DNA from: Alphaproteobacteria bacterium
GTDB taxonomy: Bacteria; Pseudomonadota; Alphaproteobacteria; Micavibrionales; Micavibrionaceae
DNA length: 64,000 nt
Assembly (NCBI GenBank): GCA_021775955.1
Contig: JAJFGU010000002.1
Span: 1-64,000, forward strand
Reading direction: 5' to 3'
In this document: in pieces, positions 45,616-55,550 of the stretch
Layout: each line of letters starts with the position of its first letter
Numbering within the stretch: position 1 is the stretch's first letter
Made by a program: the position numbers and the translations under genes
Notes under the pieces: model-generated
What the model saw: the letters and a program-made list of their open reading frames with translations, nothing else
Told to the model about the DNA's origin: nothing
Database searches by the model: none

Positions 45616-48600
45616 CTAGGCGGCCTTCACAAGCTTTTCTTCAACAAATTTTTGAACTGCTGTGTAATCGGTTTTACCACTGCCCAGCACTGGCATTTTA
45701 TCGATCTCTAAAATACTCTTGGGAACCGCCAGCTCAGTAATTCCATTTTGGGATGCGTAAGCTGATAAGTCTTTTTTATTTGTGCCTTTATGCGTGGTTA
45801 CAAAAATAAGCTGCTCCCCCTTACGGGCATCAGGAATACTCACCACCGCATGCTGCGCCTCCGGATAAATCGCCTGCACCATAGCCTCGACACTGGTCAA
45901 AGACACCATTTCACCGGCAATTTTAGCAAAACGTTTGGCCCTACCCAGAATTGTGACATAGCCCTGATCGTCAATATCAACAATGTCACCAGTATCATAC
46001 CAGCCACCTTCCGGAGGCTCCAATACGCCGGGGTTATCGGCTCTGTAATAGCCCAGCATGACATTCGGACCCTTTACAAACAGACGTCCACCGACCTCCA
46101 CACCGGGCACATCTTCTAACCTGTACTCAATGCCGGGCAACAAGCGCCCAACCGTCCCGGCGCGCGTATGCATAGGGGAATTAAGGGATAAACCCGGCGC
46201 TGTTTCGGTTGCCCCATAACCTTCCAGGACGCGAACACCAAAACGATCCATATAAATCTGGCGCGTTTCTTCCTTGACCTTCTCCGCTCCGGCAAAAATA
46301 TAGCGCATGCGGTAAAAATCATACGGGTCCGCCATGCGCGCATAACCATTCAAAAAGGTATCCGTTCCAAACATAATGGTGGCATTAGAGGAGTAAACCA
46401 GCTCTGGCACAATTCTATAGTGCAGCGGACTGGGATACAAAAATGTCTTCACGCCGGATAAAATAGGGAGCAACGTTCCCCCCGTCAGACCAAAAGAATG
46501 GAACATCGGCAGGCAGTTAAAAACTATATCCTGAGCATTAAAATCAACGCGGCTGGAAAGCTGCACAATATTGCTCATGATATTGGCATGGCTAAGAACA
46601 ACGCCTTTGGGCATGCCTTCCGAGCCGGATGTAAATAAAATCAATGACGGATCATGCGGGTCAACTTTTTGCTTTTTATGCGCTTTATCCGGTGACGAAA
46701 ATAGGCCATAAAGTTTGTCACCCAGAGTCAGATTTGATTTTATATCCTCCAGATAAACAACATCTGCGCATTTGCTAATTTCTTCAATCACCTCCTCCAG
46801 CCGGCCCAGCTCAACAAAACGCCGTGAGGTCAGAACAGTCTTTACCTTTGCTGTCTTACAAGCCGATGTGAGCGCGTGCGTTCCGGAAGAAAAATTGAGC
46901 ATTGCGGGCACACGCCCAAAGGCCTGCAACGCAAAGAAGGTGACAATTGCCGCGACAGAATTGGGCAGCATAACACCAACATTCTCGCCCTTTTCGCTCA
47001 TGGCGGAAAACTTTCGTCCCAAAATCATCGACCCCTGAATAAGCTTTTTGAATTTGAGAGGCTTGCGTTCAATATCCTCGGCAATAATTGCATCATCGCC
47101 ATTGATATAACGCGCGCGCAATAGAGCCTGATAGAGCGTTTGTTCACGATCTCCGGTCATAAACATCATTTCTTCCATCAGATCATAGAGCTGACGACCT
47201 GCAGCAGCACGGCGCGCACGCCCCTTGATTTCATCACCAATTTTAAACTTGCGCGGCTCTAAAATGGTGATCGTAATTTTAGGAAATTTGCGCATCGGCA
47301 CCTTGCCTTTTAGGCGCGCTAAAAATGTATGCTGCACGCCGTCCAGCCTGACAGGCAACACAACCGCATCGGCTTTATCCGCAATCATACCGGGGCCGTC
47401 ATAGACCTTCATCAACGCGCCTGTTTCGGTCAAACGGCCCTCGGGGAAAATCACAACCTGGCGATCTTCCTGAACCTTGCGGATAAGAGCCTTCAGTGAG
47501 AACGGATTGGTCGGATCAAGCGGAAATGCATCCACCAGCTTTAAAAACGGCTTAACCCAAAACCAGTTTGCTACAAAGCTGTTGACCGCAAACATCGGAC
47601 GCCCGGGCAGGAACGCCGCCAATAAAGGTGGATCAAGCAAGGACACATGGTTTCCGACAATAACAGCGCGCGGACCGGCTTTCTCAAAATTCTCAAGGCC
47701 ACGCACCTCAACCTTATAAAGCAGCTTGAAAAGACCCTGGAGAAAGCTTTTGAAAAGATAATCCGGCAGTAACTTGCAAATATAAAGCGCAACAAACGCA
47801 TTCATAATCGCAAAAGCCAAAAACAGCTCCCGGATTTCCCAGCCTCTCAGTATCAAGACAGCCGATAAAACCGACGATGCCACAATGAACAAAGCGTCCA
47901 TGATGGCACTACCGGCCAGGACTCGGGCACGGGTATCATCCGTCGTATCATGCTGAATAATAGCGTTCAAAGGCACCACGAAAAGGCCGCCGCACAGCGC
48001 GATCATGGATATATCGAGAACAATACGCCAATGCACCAGCGTGCCGAGAAATTCCTCAAGGCCGAGAAGTGCCCCTGAAGTACCCTGTACACCACCACCG
48101 GCAAAATACAGGTCAATCGAAAAAATCGTTATGCCGAGCGCCGCCAGTGGCACATAAACAGCCTCAACACGCCCCCTAAGCAAACGGTTATTGAGCAACC
48201 CGCCAATCGCAATCCCTACAGAAAAAACGACAAGGAAGAAAGCCAGAACATGTTCATTTGCGCCCAATGTGCCTTCCGTATAATTGGGCATCTGCGCCAT
48301 GAACATACCGCCGAGAAAATAAAACCATGCAACGCCTAAAATAGACTGCACAACGCCCCGGCTCTGGCGAAATGTATAGCCCATGATATCAAATATCTCT
48401 GTCAGGGGATTGAAGTTCAATTTTAGATCTGGAGCCTTAGGCAAAGCCTCCGGGATAAAGCGGCTGGCCAGATAACCACAGACAGCACACAGCACAAGCA
48501 ACCCGCAAACGAGGAGTTTACCCACGCCCAGTGTTATAAGAACCGTCCCCGCAATCGTGCCAAACAAAATGGCCAGGAACGTGCCGGTATTGAGCAAAGC

Positions 48601-49041
48601 ATTCCCGCCAATCAACTCATCCGTTTCCAGATGTTGCGGCAAAATGGAATATTTGCTGGGGCCAAAAAATGCTGACTGCGTCCCGAGCGCAAAGAGCGCC
48701 AAAAACGAAAAATGAACAGACCCACTCAGCAAAGCCACCGCACCAAGAACAGCAATACCAATCTCCGCCAGTTTTATGATACGGATAACTTTATGTTTCG
48801 GGAATTTATCCGCAAGCTGTCCGCCCAGCGCCGAAAACAAGACAAATGGCAGAATAAAAAGCCCCGCTGCCAGCGTGACCAGAAGCTCCGGGTTTTCTGC
48901 AGCGTTTGTACCCAAACCGTAGAGCAACAATACAACCAGCGCATTTTTGAACAAATTATCATGGAACGCCCCAAGAAACTGAGTAGCGAAGAGCGGCAAA
49001 AACCGCCTGTCTTTCAGTAGCGCAAACTGACTATTCTTCAT
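45616..49041 (-). CDS. aas: LplT-Aas fusion: lysophospholipid flippase, acyltransferase and acyl-ACP ligase
   Basis: 1141 residues, equal to E. coli LplT plus Aas joined. Residues 1-420 are a 12-helix transporter of the LplT/MFS type; about 440-640 a PlsC acyltransferase with NHVSLLDPPLL (HX4D) and FPEGRLTETG; about 650-1141 an AMP-forming ligase with ILFTSGSEGMPKGVVLSH, GYGATETAPG and YDTGDIVDIDDQGYVTILGR. Together these import lysophospholipid and re-acylate it, repairing membrane lipids. Confidence 0.92.
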   Translation of the reverse strand: MKNSQFALLKDRRFLPLFATQFLGAFHDNLFKNALVVLLLYGLGTNAAENPELLVTLAAGLFILPFVLFSALGGQLADKFPKHKVIRIIKLAEIGIAVLGAVALLSGSVHFSFLALFALGTQSAFFGPSKYSILPQHLETDELIGGNALLNTGTFLAILFGTIAGTVLITLGVGKLLVCGLLVLCAVCGYLASRFIPEALPKAPDLKLNFNPLTEIFDIMGYTFRQSRGVVQSILGVAWFYFLGGMFMAQMPNYTEGTLGANEHVLAFFLVVFSVGIAIGGLLNNRLLRGRVEAVYVPLAALGITIFSIDLYFAGGGVQGTSGALLGLEEFLGTLVHWRIVLDISMIALCGGLFVVPLNAIIQHDTTDDTRARVLAGSAIMDALFIVASSVLSAVLILRGWEIRELFLAFAIMNAFVALYICKLLPDYLFKSFLQGLFKLLYKVEVRGLENFEKAGPRAVIVGNHVSLLDPPLLAAFLPGRPMFAVNSFVANWFWVKPFLKLVDAFPLDPTNPFSLKALIRKVQEDRQVVIFPEGRLTETGALMKVYDGPGMIADKADAVVLPVRLDGVQHTFLARLKGKVPMRKFPKITITILEPRKFKIGDEIKGRARRAAAGRQLYDLMEEMMFMTGDREQTLYQALLRARYINGDDAIIAEDIERKPLKFKKLIQGSMILGRKFSAMSEKGENVGVMLPNSVAAIVTFFALQAFGRVPAMLNFSSGTHALTSACKTAKVKTVLTSRRFVELGRLEEVIEEISKCADVVYLEDIKSNLTLGDKLYGLFSSPDKAHKKQKVDPHDPSLILFTSGSEGMPKGVVLSHANIMSNIVQLSSRVDFNAQDIVFNCLPMFHSFGLTGGTLLPILSGVKTFLYPSPLHYRIVPELVYSSNATIMFGTDTFLNGYARMADPYDFYRMRYIFAGAEKVKEETRQIYMDRFGVRVLEGYGATETAPGLSLNSPMHTRAGTVGRLLPGIEYRLEDVPGVEVGGRLFVKGPNVMLGYYRADNPGVLEPPEGGWYDTGDIVDIDDQGYVTILGRAKRFAKIAGEMVSLTSVEAMVQAIYPEAQHAVVSIPDARKGEQLIFVTTHKGTNKKDLSAYASQNGITELAVPKSILEIDKMPVLGSGKTDYTAVQKFVEEKLVKAA

Positions 49042-49095
49042 GCTTAAACGCCCTCTCTTTCAAAAAAATAAGCTCCATAGCAACCAACCTATCAT

Positions 49096-49177
49096 AGCGT
49101 TCAAACACAGTATTTAATAAATTGGCATACAATTCTGAACGTTGTTTAATTTATAGGATGCCACAGTTTTGAACGCT
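49096..49177. promoter_or_regulatory. Inverted-repeat pair in the aas/cus intergenic region
   Basis: AGCGTTCAAA (49096-49105) and TTTGAACGCT (49168-49177) are perfect inverted repeats 62 bp apart; a partial third site, TTCTGAACG, lies at 49133-49141. They sit in the 338-bp gap between the aas gene start (49041) and the small secreted gene (49380). They may be operator half-sites for the aas gene. Nothing else clear was seen in this gap. Confidence 0.35.
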
Positions 49178-49379
49178 GTACAATAAAAATCTGGTCCTTA
49201 TTTTAAATCAACACCTTATGAGAGCTGTAGATTAGGGTCAGGAGATAAAGAACGCTACTTCCCCCTATCCAATTGGTTTAATTGTATATTTTTATTGAAA
49301 GCGCGCGTTTGTACTATGCTGAAGGGCTATATTAAACACCCCCGGAAACTTTAACACTTGTTTACCCGAATACTGTACT

Positions 49380-49754
49380 ATGAAGGACATGAGGAAAGTT
49401 CTGCTTGGATTTATGACGTTTTTAATGCTCACGCCTGTTTTGGCGTGTGCCATGGCGTTTTGTCCAACGCAAGCAAGCGCAGCAGATCAGCCGCCATGCC
49501 ATCAGACCGATAACAATGATGGTCCTATGCTGGCCCTTGACTGCATGGGCGTTGACCTTTTTCAGCAAGAGGCGAGCAATGACATTTCTCCTGACGGGTC
49601 CATAGACAGCGCCCCTTATGCATGGGCTGATCTGGTCACTGTTTATAGTTTTAGACCTGATAATAGTAACGGCATTCGTGGCCCACCAGATTGGGCCGCA
49701 GAGCCGAAAACTAAACCTTCCATACTTCTCACAACACAGCGTTTCCGCATCTAG
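49380..49754 (+). CDS. Small secreted protein ahead of the Cus genes
   Basis: 124 residues with a signal peptide (VLLGFMTFLMLTPVLACAMA) and cysteines in ACAMAFC and QPPCHQ, DCMG. It precedes the efflux adaptor by 48 bp and is likely in the same operon. A copper-binding role is possible but not shown by any clear motif. Confidence 0.5.
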   Translation: MKDMRKVLLGFMTFLMLTPVLACAMAFCPTQASAADQPPCHQTDNNDGPMLALDCMGVDLFQQEASNDISPDGSIDSAPYAWADLVTVYSFRPDNSNGIRGPPDWAAEPKTKPSILLTTQRFRI

Positions 49755-49757
49755 AGA

Positions 49758-49796
49758 ACTCCTTTTTCTGTTTCTTTAACGAAAAGGATAAGGAGT
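49758..49796 (+). promoter_or_regulatory. Hairpin over the cusB ribosome site
   Basis: ACTCCTT (49758-49764) can pair with AAGGAGT (49790-49796), which contains the AAGGAG Shine-Dalgarno of the adaptor gene at 49803. The same left arm can also pair with GAAAAGG (49781-49787), leaving the ribosome site free. Two competing folds are possible. Confidence 0.4.
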
Positions 49797-49802
49797 CTTG
49801 CT

Positions 49803-51020
49803 ATGCGTATTTTTATTTCATTATTATTTATTTTGGCGCTCGGCATCGGTGTTGGCGTGGGTCTTAAAATACCGCCCTCTTCTGATGAAGGCGGAGTGCA
49901 ATCTACCTCTGAATCCACTGAGCGAAAGATCGCTTATTGGGCCGCGCCGATGGACCCAAACTATCGCCGTGATGAGCCGGGCCAATCTCCGATGGGCATG
50001 GATTTAGTCCCTGTCTATGAAGATGAGTTAAGCGGCGGGGCGAGCGCACCGGAAGGAGCCATTAAAATTGATCCCACTTATGTGCATACGCTCGGTATAA
50101 AAACAGGTGAGGTCAAGGCATATGAGTTTGGCGAAATCATTCGTGCTTTTGGCCGGATAGTACCCAACACCCGCCTTGAGCAGCGAATTGATGTGCGCAC
50201 GGATGGCTGGATTGTTGATCTGGCCACGGGTGCTGTCGGCGATACCGTCAAAAAAGGCGATCTGCTTTTCACTTATTACAGCCCTGACCTGATGACGGCG
50301 CAATCTGATTTTCTTATTGGCAGGCGTGTCGGCAGCGGAAAACAGCGGCTGCGGCTTTACGGGATGGATGACAAGGCTATTACAGAGCTGCAAAACACGG
50401 GAAAATTCCTGGAAAAAACACCGTTTCATGCACCTGTCGATGGAACCGTGACCATATTGAATGTCCGCAAAGGGGCGCATGTTAGTGAAGGCGGCAACGT
50501 CATGATGATTCAGGATTTCTCTAAGGTCTGGGTCAATGTGGACGTGCCAATACGGGATATTCAGTTTCTGGAAGTGGGAGCGCCCGCGAAAGTCATTTCG
50601 CCGGAAACAGGTAAAGAGTATGAAACAGTTATTGATTTTATTCACCACGTTGCCGATCCGAACAAACGCACCGGCATGGTGCGGCTCATTCTAAACCATA
50701 AAAATGGAGAACCAAAACCGGGCAGCTATGTTGATGTGCTATTTAAAGGCAACACTCTACCCCGCCTGACTGTAGCGCAGGAGGCTGTTTTGTATAGCGC
50801 ACAAGGCGCCTATGTGATGGAAGATGTTGAGGGCGGATATTTCCGCCCTGTGATGGTGACGACAGGCATAACAGCAAACGGCCTGACCGAGGTTAAAACC
50901 GGGCTGAAACCCGGACAACGGATCGTCATCTCGGGCCAGTTTATGCTGGACGCGGAAACCAATCTAAAAGGCGGCATGGAAGCCCTGGGAAGTGATGGGG
51001 GGCACGATCATGGAGAATAA
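49803..51020 (+). CDS. cusB: CusB-like periplasmic adaptor of a Cu/Ag efflux pump
   Basis: 405 residues. N-terminal membrane anchor, then a metal-binding stretch WAAPMDPNYRRDEPGQSPMGMDLVPVYED. As in E. coli CusB the cysteines of the general heavy-metal motif are absent and methionines (PM, PMGMD) remain, which in CusB bind Cu(I)/Ag(I). Then the lipoyl/barrel adaptor domains (PVDGTVTILNVRKGAHVSEGG). It links the inner-membrane pump to an outer channel not present here. Overlaps cusA by 11 bp. Confidence 0.88.
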   Translation: MRIFISLLFILALGIGVGVGLKIPPSSDEGGVQSTSESTERKIAYWAAPMDPNYRRDEPGQSPMGMDLVPVYEDELSGGASAPEGAIKIDPTYVHTLGIKTGEVKAYEFGEIIRAFGRIVPNTRLEQRIDVRTDGWIVDLATGAVGDTVKKGDLLFTYYSPDLMTAQSDFLIGRRVGSGKQRLRLYGMDDKAITELQNTGKFLEKTPFHAPVDGTVTILNVRKGAHVSEGGNVMMIQDFSKVWVNVDVPIRDIQFLEVGAPAKVISPETGKEYETVIDFIHHVADPNKRTGMVRLILNHKNGEPKPGSYVDVLFKGNTLPRLTVAQEAVLYSAQGAYVMEDVEGGYFRPVMVTTGITANGLTEVKTGLKPGQRIVISGQFMLDAETNLKGGMEALGSDGGHDHGE

Positions 51021-54000
51021 TCACCATATCCACGATCCATCTAAAAGCTTCGCCGCCAAGATCATAGATTGGTCAGTGGCAAACCGCTTCTTTGTCATGC
51101 TTGGTGCCTTGGCACTACTGGCGGCGGGGATTATCTCACTCACCAAAATCCCACTGGACGCTATCCCTGATCTGTCAGACACGCAGGTCATTATCCGCAC
51201 GGAATTTCCAGGACAAGCACCGCAGGTGATTGAGGATCAGGTCACCTTCCCGCTCTCTACACAGATGCTAGGCCTGCCAAAAACCAAGGTGGTGCGCGGC
51301 TTTTCCATGTTCGGCACATCTTTCATCTATATCGTTTTTGAAGATGGTGTTGATATGTACTGGGCGCGCAGCCGCGTTCTGGAATCCCTTTCACAGGTGA
51401 GAGGCGAGTTACCGGATGGTGCAGACCCGCAATTAGGGCCGGACGCCACAGGGGTCGGCTGGGTGTTTCAATACGCGCTGTTTGATAAAACCGGTCAGCA
51501 TGATTTATCGGAGCTGCGCAGCCTGCAAGACTGGTTTGTGCGCTTTGAGCTGGCCACGATTGACGGTGTGGCAGAAATCGCCAGCGTCGGCGGGTTTGTA
51601 AAAGAATACCAGGTGCTGGTTGATCCGAATAAACTGCGCGCCTTTGATATTTCTCTGCAAACTGTCATAGAGGCTGTGCGCAGCGCCAATCAGGAAACCG
51701 GTGGGCGAACCCTGGAGATGGCCGAAACGGAATATCTAATCCGCTCGATGGGTTATGTCGGCAAGCCGGAAGATTTACAGGCTGCAGTTTTAAAAAGTGT
51801 GGACGGTACACCGATCACAATTGGGGATGTGGCGCGCGTGGTGGAGGGACCAGCGATCCGGCGCGGCGTGACCGAGCTTAACGGCATGGGCGAAGCGGTG
51901 GGCGGCATTGTGGTGATGCGTCCCGGCGCGAATGCTTTGGATGTAATACACAATGTCAAAACCCGCCTTGAAAGCGTCAGGCAAGGTTTACCGGAGGGTG
52001 TGGAGATCAAAGCTGTCTATGACCGCAGCCAATTGATTGAAGGATCAGTCGATTACCTCAAAGACAAGCTGATTGAAGAAAGCCTGATGGTTGCACTCAT
52101 CACCTTCCTGTTTTTGCTTCATGCGAGAAGCGCCTTGGTGGCAATCATCACCATCCCGCTCGGCATTTTAGCCGCCTTTATCGTGATGAATATGCAAGGC
52201 ATCACGGCCAATATCATGTCGCTGGGTGGCATTGCCATTGGTGCGATGGTGGATGCCTCGATTGTGATGGTAGAAAACGCCCACAGGAAACTATCGGGAA
52301 TGCCAGAAGGCGCCGATCGGTACGAAAAACAAGCAGCCCTCATACAAGCCGCCAAGGAAGTCGGGCCGGGACTGTTTTTCTCTCTGCTGATTATTACCGT
52401 TTCCTTCTTCCCTGTTTTTGCCCTGACGGGACAATCGGCGAAAATGTTTGCGCCGCTAGCTTTTACAAAAACTTACGCCATGGCAGCCGCAGCGTTTTTA
52501 TCGGTCACGGTGGTCCCGGTTCTGATGCTCTGGCTGGTGCGCGGAAAAATCAAACGCGAAGATGAAAACCCGATCAACCGGTTCTTCATTGCGCTTTACC
52601 GCCCGTTTCTGAACGCAGCGCTAAAATGGCGCAAAACCACGATCATTCTGGCTTTTGCAGCATTGATCAGCACCACCCTACCCGCCTCAAAACTGGGGAG
52701 TGAATTTATGCCGCCGCTTTATGAAGGTGGGTTGCTCTACATGCCGATGACTCTGCCGGGCGTTTCCATTACCAAGGCACGGGAGATTTTGCAGGTTACA
52801 AACCGCCAGATTATGGCCGTGCCGGAAGTGCAGCAGGCTTTCGGCAAAGCCGGGCGTTCAAATTCCGCCACCGATCCTGCGCCACTGGCGATGATTGAAA
52901 CATGGATTGAATTAAAGCCGCGCGAAGAATGGCGACCCGGCATGACTCCCAAAAAATTGATTGAAGATATGAACAAGCGCGTGCGCCTTCCCGGCATGAT
53001 GAATAGCTGGGGCTATCCGATTAAAATCCGCCTCGACATGCTGACCACGGGCATCCGCACGCCTGTCGGTATTAAAATCGCCGGATCGGATTTAAAGACA
53101 ATAGATAAAATTGCCAAGGAAGTTGAAATTCTGGTGCGTGACGTGCCGGGCACAAGAAGCGCCATTGCCGACCGTGTTGTTGGCGGCAAATACATAGAGA
53201 TTGAACCCAACCGCCGCGAAATCGCCCGCTATGGCATATCTATAAGAACCGTCCAACGTGTGATCCAAACGGCTCTGGGCGGGATGCAGCTTGATGAAGC
53301 GGTGGAAGGGCGAGAGCGTTATCCGATTATGCTGCGCTATGACCGCCCATTCCGCGAGCATGTTTCGGATCTGGATAATATTTTGGTTCCTACTCCAAAA
53401 GGTGCACACATCCCGCTGGCTGACCTAGCCGATATTCGCATTGCCGAAGGGCCGTCCATGATTAAATCAGAAGATGCACGGCTCAATGGCTGGGTATTCG
53501 TTGATATTGAAGGGCGCGATATTGGCTCTTACATTTCTGATTTACAAGACAAGCTGAAAACGCTTGATCTGCCGCAAGGCTATACGCTGAAACTCTCCGG
53601 TCAGTTTGAACAGATGCGCGAAGCGGGTGAGCGTTTGAAGATAGCTATTCCGGCAACGCTACTGATTATCCTGACACTTCTATATCTACATTTCGGGACC
53701 TGGGACCGGACACTCTTGATCATGCTGTCTGTGCCTTTTGGTGTGATTGGCGGGGTCTGGTGGACGTGGCTGGCCGGATATAACATTTCCGTGGCCGTGG
53801 CCGTCGGCTTTATCGCGCTGGCCGGAATTGCCGTGGAAACCGCGATTATTATGCTGATCTATCTTGATCAGCAAATGCGTGAACATCCGGTCCATAGTTT
53901 TGAGGATTTGTTAGAGAATGTGCGCCACGGCGCCATACAGCGCCTGCGTCCCAAGCTGATGACCGTTCTAACCGTCATTCTTGGCCTGATCCCAATTTTC

Positions 54001-54174
54001 CTGACTGATGGGCCGGGATCAGATGTGATGCGCCGCATTGCCCTGCCGATGGTCGGCGGCATGGTCAGCACCATGATCCTGACGCTTATCCTGATCCCCG
54101 TTTTATACGCCGTGTATATGCAATGGAAACTTAAACTGCCCCCTCTGCGTGACAGGAGTTCGGCAAAAGACTAA
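51010..54174 (+). CDS. cusA: CusA-like RND Cu(I)/Ag(I) efflux pump
   Basis: 1054 residues from ATG 51010 (GGGGGG upstream), standard for heavy-metal RND pumps with 12 helices and two large periplasmic loops. The methionine triad of E. coli CusA is kept: LLYMPMTLPG, APLAMIETWIELKP and IRLDMLTTGIRTP. This specifies Cu(I) and Ag(I). No CusC channel or CueR-type regulator follows. Confidence 0.93.
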   Translation: MENNHHIHDPSKSFAAKIIDWSVANRFFVMLGALALLAAGIISLTKIPLDAIPDLSDTQVIIRTEFPGQAPQVIEDQVTFPLSTQMLGLPKTKVVRGFSMFGTSFIYIVFEDGVDMYWARSRVLESLSQVRGELPDGADPQLGPDATGVGWVFQYALFDKTGQHDLSELRSLQDWFVRFELATIDGVAEIASVGGFVKEYQVLVDPNKLRAFDISLQTVIEAVRSANQETGGRTLEMAETEYLIRSMGYVGKPEDLQAAVLKSVDGTPITIGDVARVVEGPAIRRGVTELNGMGEAVGGIVVMRPGANALDVIHNVKTRLESVRQGLPEGVEIKAVYDRSQLIEGSVDYLKDKLIEESLMVALITFLFLLHARSALVAIITIPLGILAAFIVMNMQGITANIMSLGGIAIGAMVDASIVMVENAHRKLSGMPEGADRYEKQAALIQAAKEVGPGLFFSLLIITVSFFPVFALTGQSAKMFAPLAFTKTYAMAAAAFLSVTVVPVLMLWLVRGKIKREDENPINRFFIALYRPFLNAALKWRKTTIILAFAALISTTLPASKLGSEFMPPLYEGGLLYMPMTLPGVSITKAREILQVTNRQIMAVPEVQQAFGKAGRSNSATDPAPLAMIETWIELKPREEWRPGMTPKKLIEDMNKRVRLPGMMNSWGYPIKIRLDMLTTGIRTPVGIKIAGSDLKTIDKIAKEVEILVRDVPGTRSAIADRVVGGKYIEIEPNRREIARYGISIRTVQRVIQTALGGMQLDEAVEGRERYPIMLRYDRPFREHVSDLDNILVPTPKGAHIPLADLADIRIAEGPSMIKSEDARLNGWVFVDIEGRDIGSYISDLQDKLKTLDLPQGYTLKLSGQFEQMREAGERLKIAIPATLLIILTLLYLHFGTWDRTLLIMLSVPFGVIGGVWWTWLAGYNISVAVAVGFIALAGIAVETAIIMLIYLDQQMREHPVHSFEDLLENVRHGAIQRLRPKLMTVLTVILGLIPIFLTDGPGSDVMRRIALPMVGGMVSTMILTLILIPVLYAVYMQWKLKLPPLRDRSSAKD

Positions 54175-54869
54175 CTAAGGCTACCCATATCAAAAATACG
54201 TTGTTGCAGCCAAATAATGGACGGATAAGCTGCCAGCCAAATCCAGAAAAACCGGTTTAAGCCAAACAGGAAGGCATTGGCGAGGTGAAAAAAAGAGGCA
54301 ATCACCAGTCCAATAATGAGCGTTGTTTGTGTAAGCAATGTAAGAGGGAAAAGCAACTCAAACAACATGACCACCCAAGACATCAAGCATAACAGTCGCG
54401 GCCAGCTCGCCCATACTCTCAGAGCTTCACTGACCGGGTAAGCGGAGAAACTGAAAACATCTTGAAGTGCGCGCCCATTGCGCCACTCCGGATTAACGAT
54501 CTTGATCCAGCCCGCAATAAAGTATGACAGAACCAATTGCAGAGCCAAATACCCGAAAATATACTCCTGCCAGCGCAATGTGGGCATAAAGTGGGCTAGG
54601 CATAAGCAACACAGGATAAGCAAGCCCATACGGTCACTACCGCCATTATATGGGCCCTGAAAGCGCTTTAAAATGAGCAGCCCGTTTATTACCAGTGCAA
54701 GACATACCCACTGTGTCTGAAAGCCTATTAATAGTAAAAAACTTAGAACAATGCGTGGCAAGAATAAACGCTGTTCATCTCTTGGCGCATAAAGGTGTTC
54801 AACGCTTTGTTGCAAAAACGCCAGAGCCAGCAGCACCTCTGTGAAGCGTATTGTAAGATCCAGGCTCAT
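54171..54869 (-). CDS. HTTM-domain membrane protein
   Basis: 232 residues, about six membrane helices. SYFIAGWIKIVNPEWRNGRAL and the helix pattern fit the HTTM family (related to the membrane part of vitamin-K-dependent carboxylase). Its start codon overlaps the stop of the next gene upstream (TAATG). Convergent with cusA. Confidence 0.7.
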   Translation of the reverse strand: MSLDLTIRFTEVLLALAFLQQSVEHLYAPRDEQRLFLPRIVLSFLLLIGFQTQWVCLALVINGLLILKRFQGPYNGGSDRMGLLILCCLCLAHFMPTLRWQEYIFGYLALQLVLSYFIAGWIKIVNPEWRNGRALQDVFSFSAYPVSEALRVWASWPRLLCLMSWVVMLFELLFPLTLLTQTTLIIGLVIASFFHLANAFLFGLNRFFWIWLAAYPSIIWLQQRIFDMGSLS

Positions 54870-55327
54870 TATTCCACACCTCCCAAATATGGGTGTACCT
54901 TTGAGATAAACGCAATGTGTTTTTCTAACCTTGCGTCATGTCGGCTCCAAAATACTAGTCTGAATTGTAAATAAGGTGTCGTCAGAACATCAATAGAACT
55001 GCGCTCAAGCTCAGCTTTGATGCGGTTCAATATTTCCTGGTTGCTGTGCTCTGCAGGATTTTCCATGAGCCGTTCGGCGCAACTCACCAGAAAGAGTGAT
55101 TCATTCCAGCGTGGGTTCCAGAACATGCGCTTTAGCATACTAAGGATTGATAGCTGTTCGGGTCTGGGCCGAAATTCCTGCCAGCAATCAGGGGCACCTT
55201 GTACTGTTTGAAGCAAAGTAAATTCAATACGCGGCGACGGGGCAATCGTATCAAAAAAACGCCATGAAGGGACAAGGGCCGGTAAGAGTAATTTTAGGGT
55301 TTGCAGCATGTTTTTATAATGCTTCAT
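54869..55327 (-). CDS. Hypothetical partner of HTTM protein
   Basis: 152 residues, soluble, tryptophan- and arginine-rich. Joined to the HTTM gene by a 1-nt TAATG overlap, so co-translated. A similar pairing of HTTM proteins with a small soluble protein is seen elsewhere; its role is unknown. Confidence 0.55.
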   Translation of the reverse strand: MKHYKNMLQTLKLLLPALVPSWRFFDTIAPSPRIEFTLLQTVQGAPDCWQEFRPRPEQLSILSMLKRMFWNPRWNESLFLVSCAERLMENPAEHSNQEILNRIKAELERSSIDVLTTPYLQFRLVFWSRHDARLEKHIAFISKVHPYLGGVE

Positions 55328-55550
55328 TCTCTACGCTGTGCCAATACTATAGGGAACTACTGGAAAATAAATTTGGTGGCGGGAGGTCGATTTTGCACTA
55401 AATCATACCTTATAGATTTAGATCCCAAGAATGATGATTTTCTTAGCGCTGTTGACTGTAGTAACTGAAAATAAGGTGGGTAGGTGTAAGGGTGTTTTCT
55501 GTCCTTTATGGAGCTGAAATTGGCGCCGTACGGGATACTAACTAAATCAC

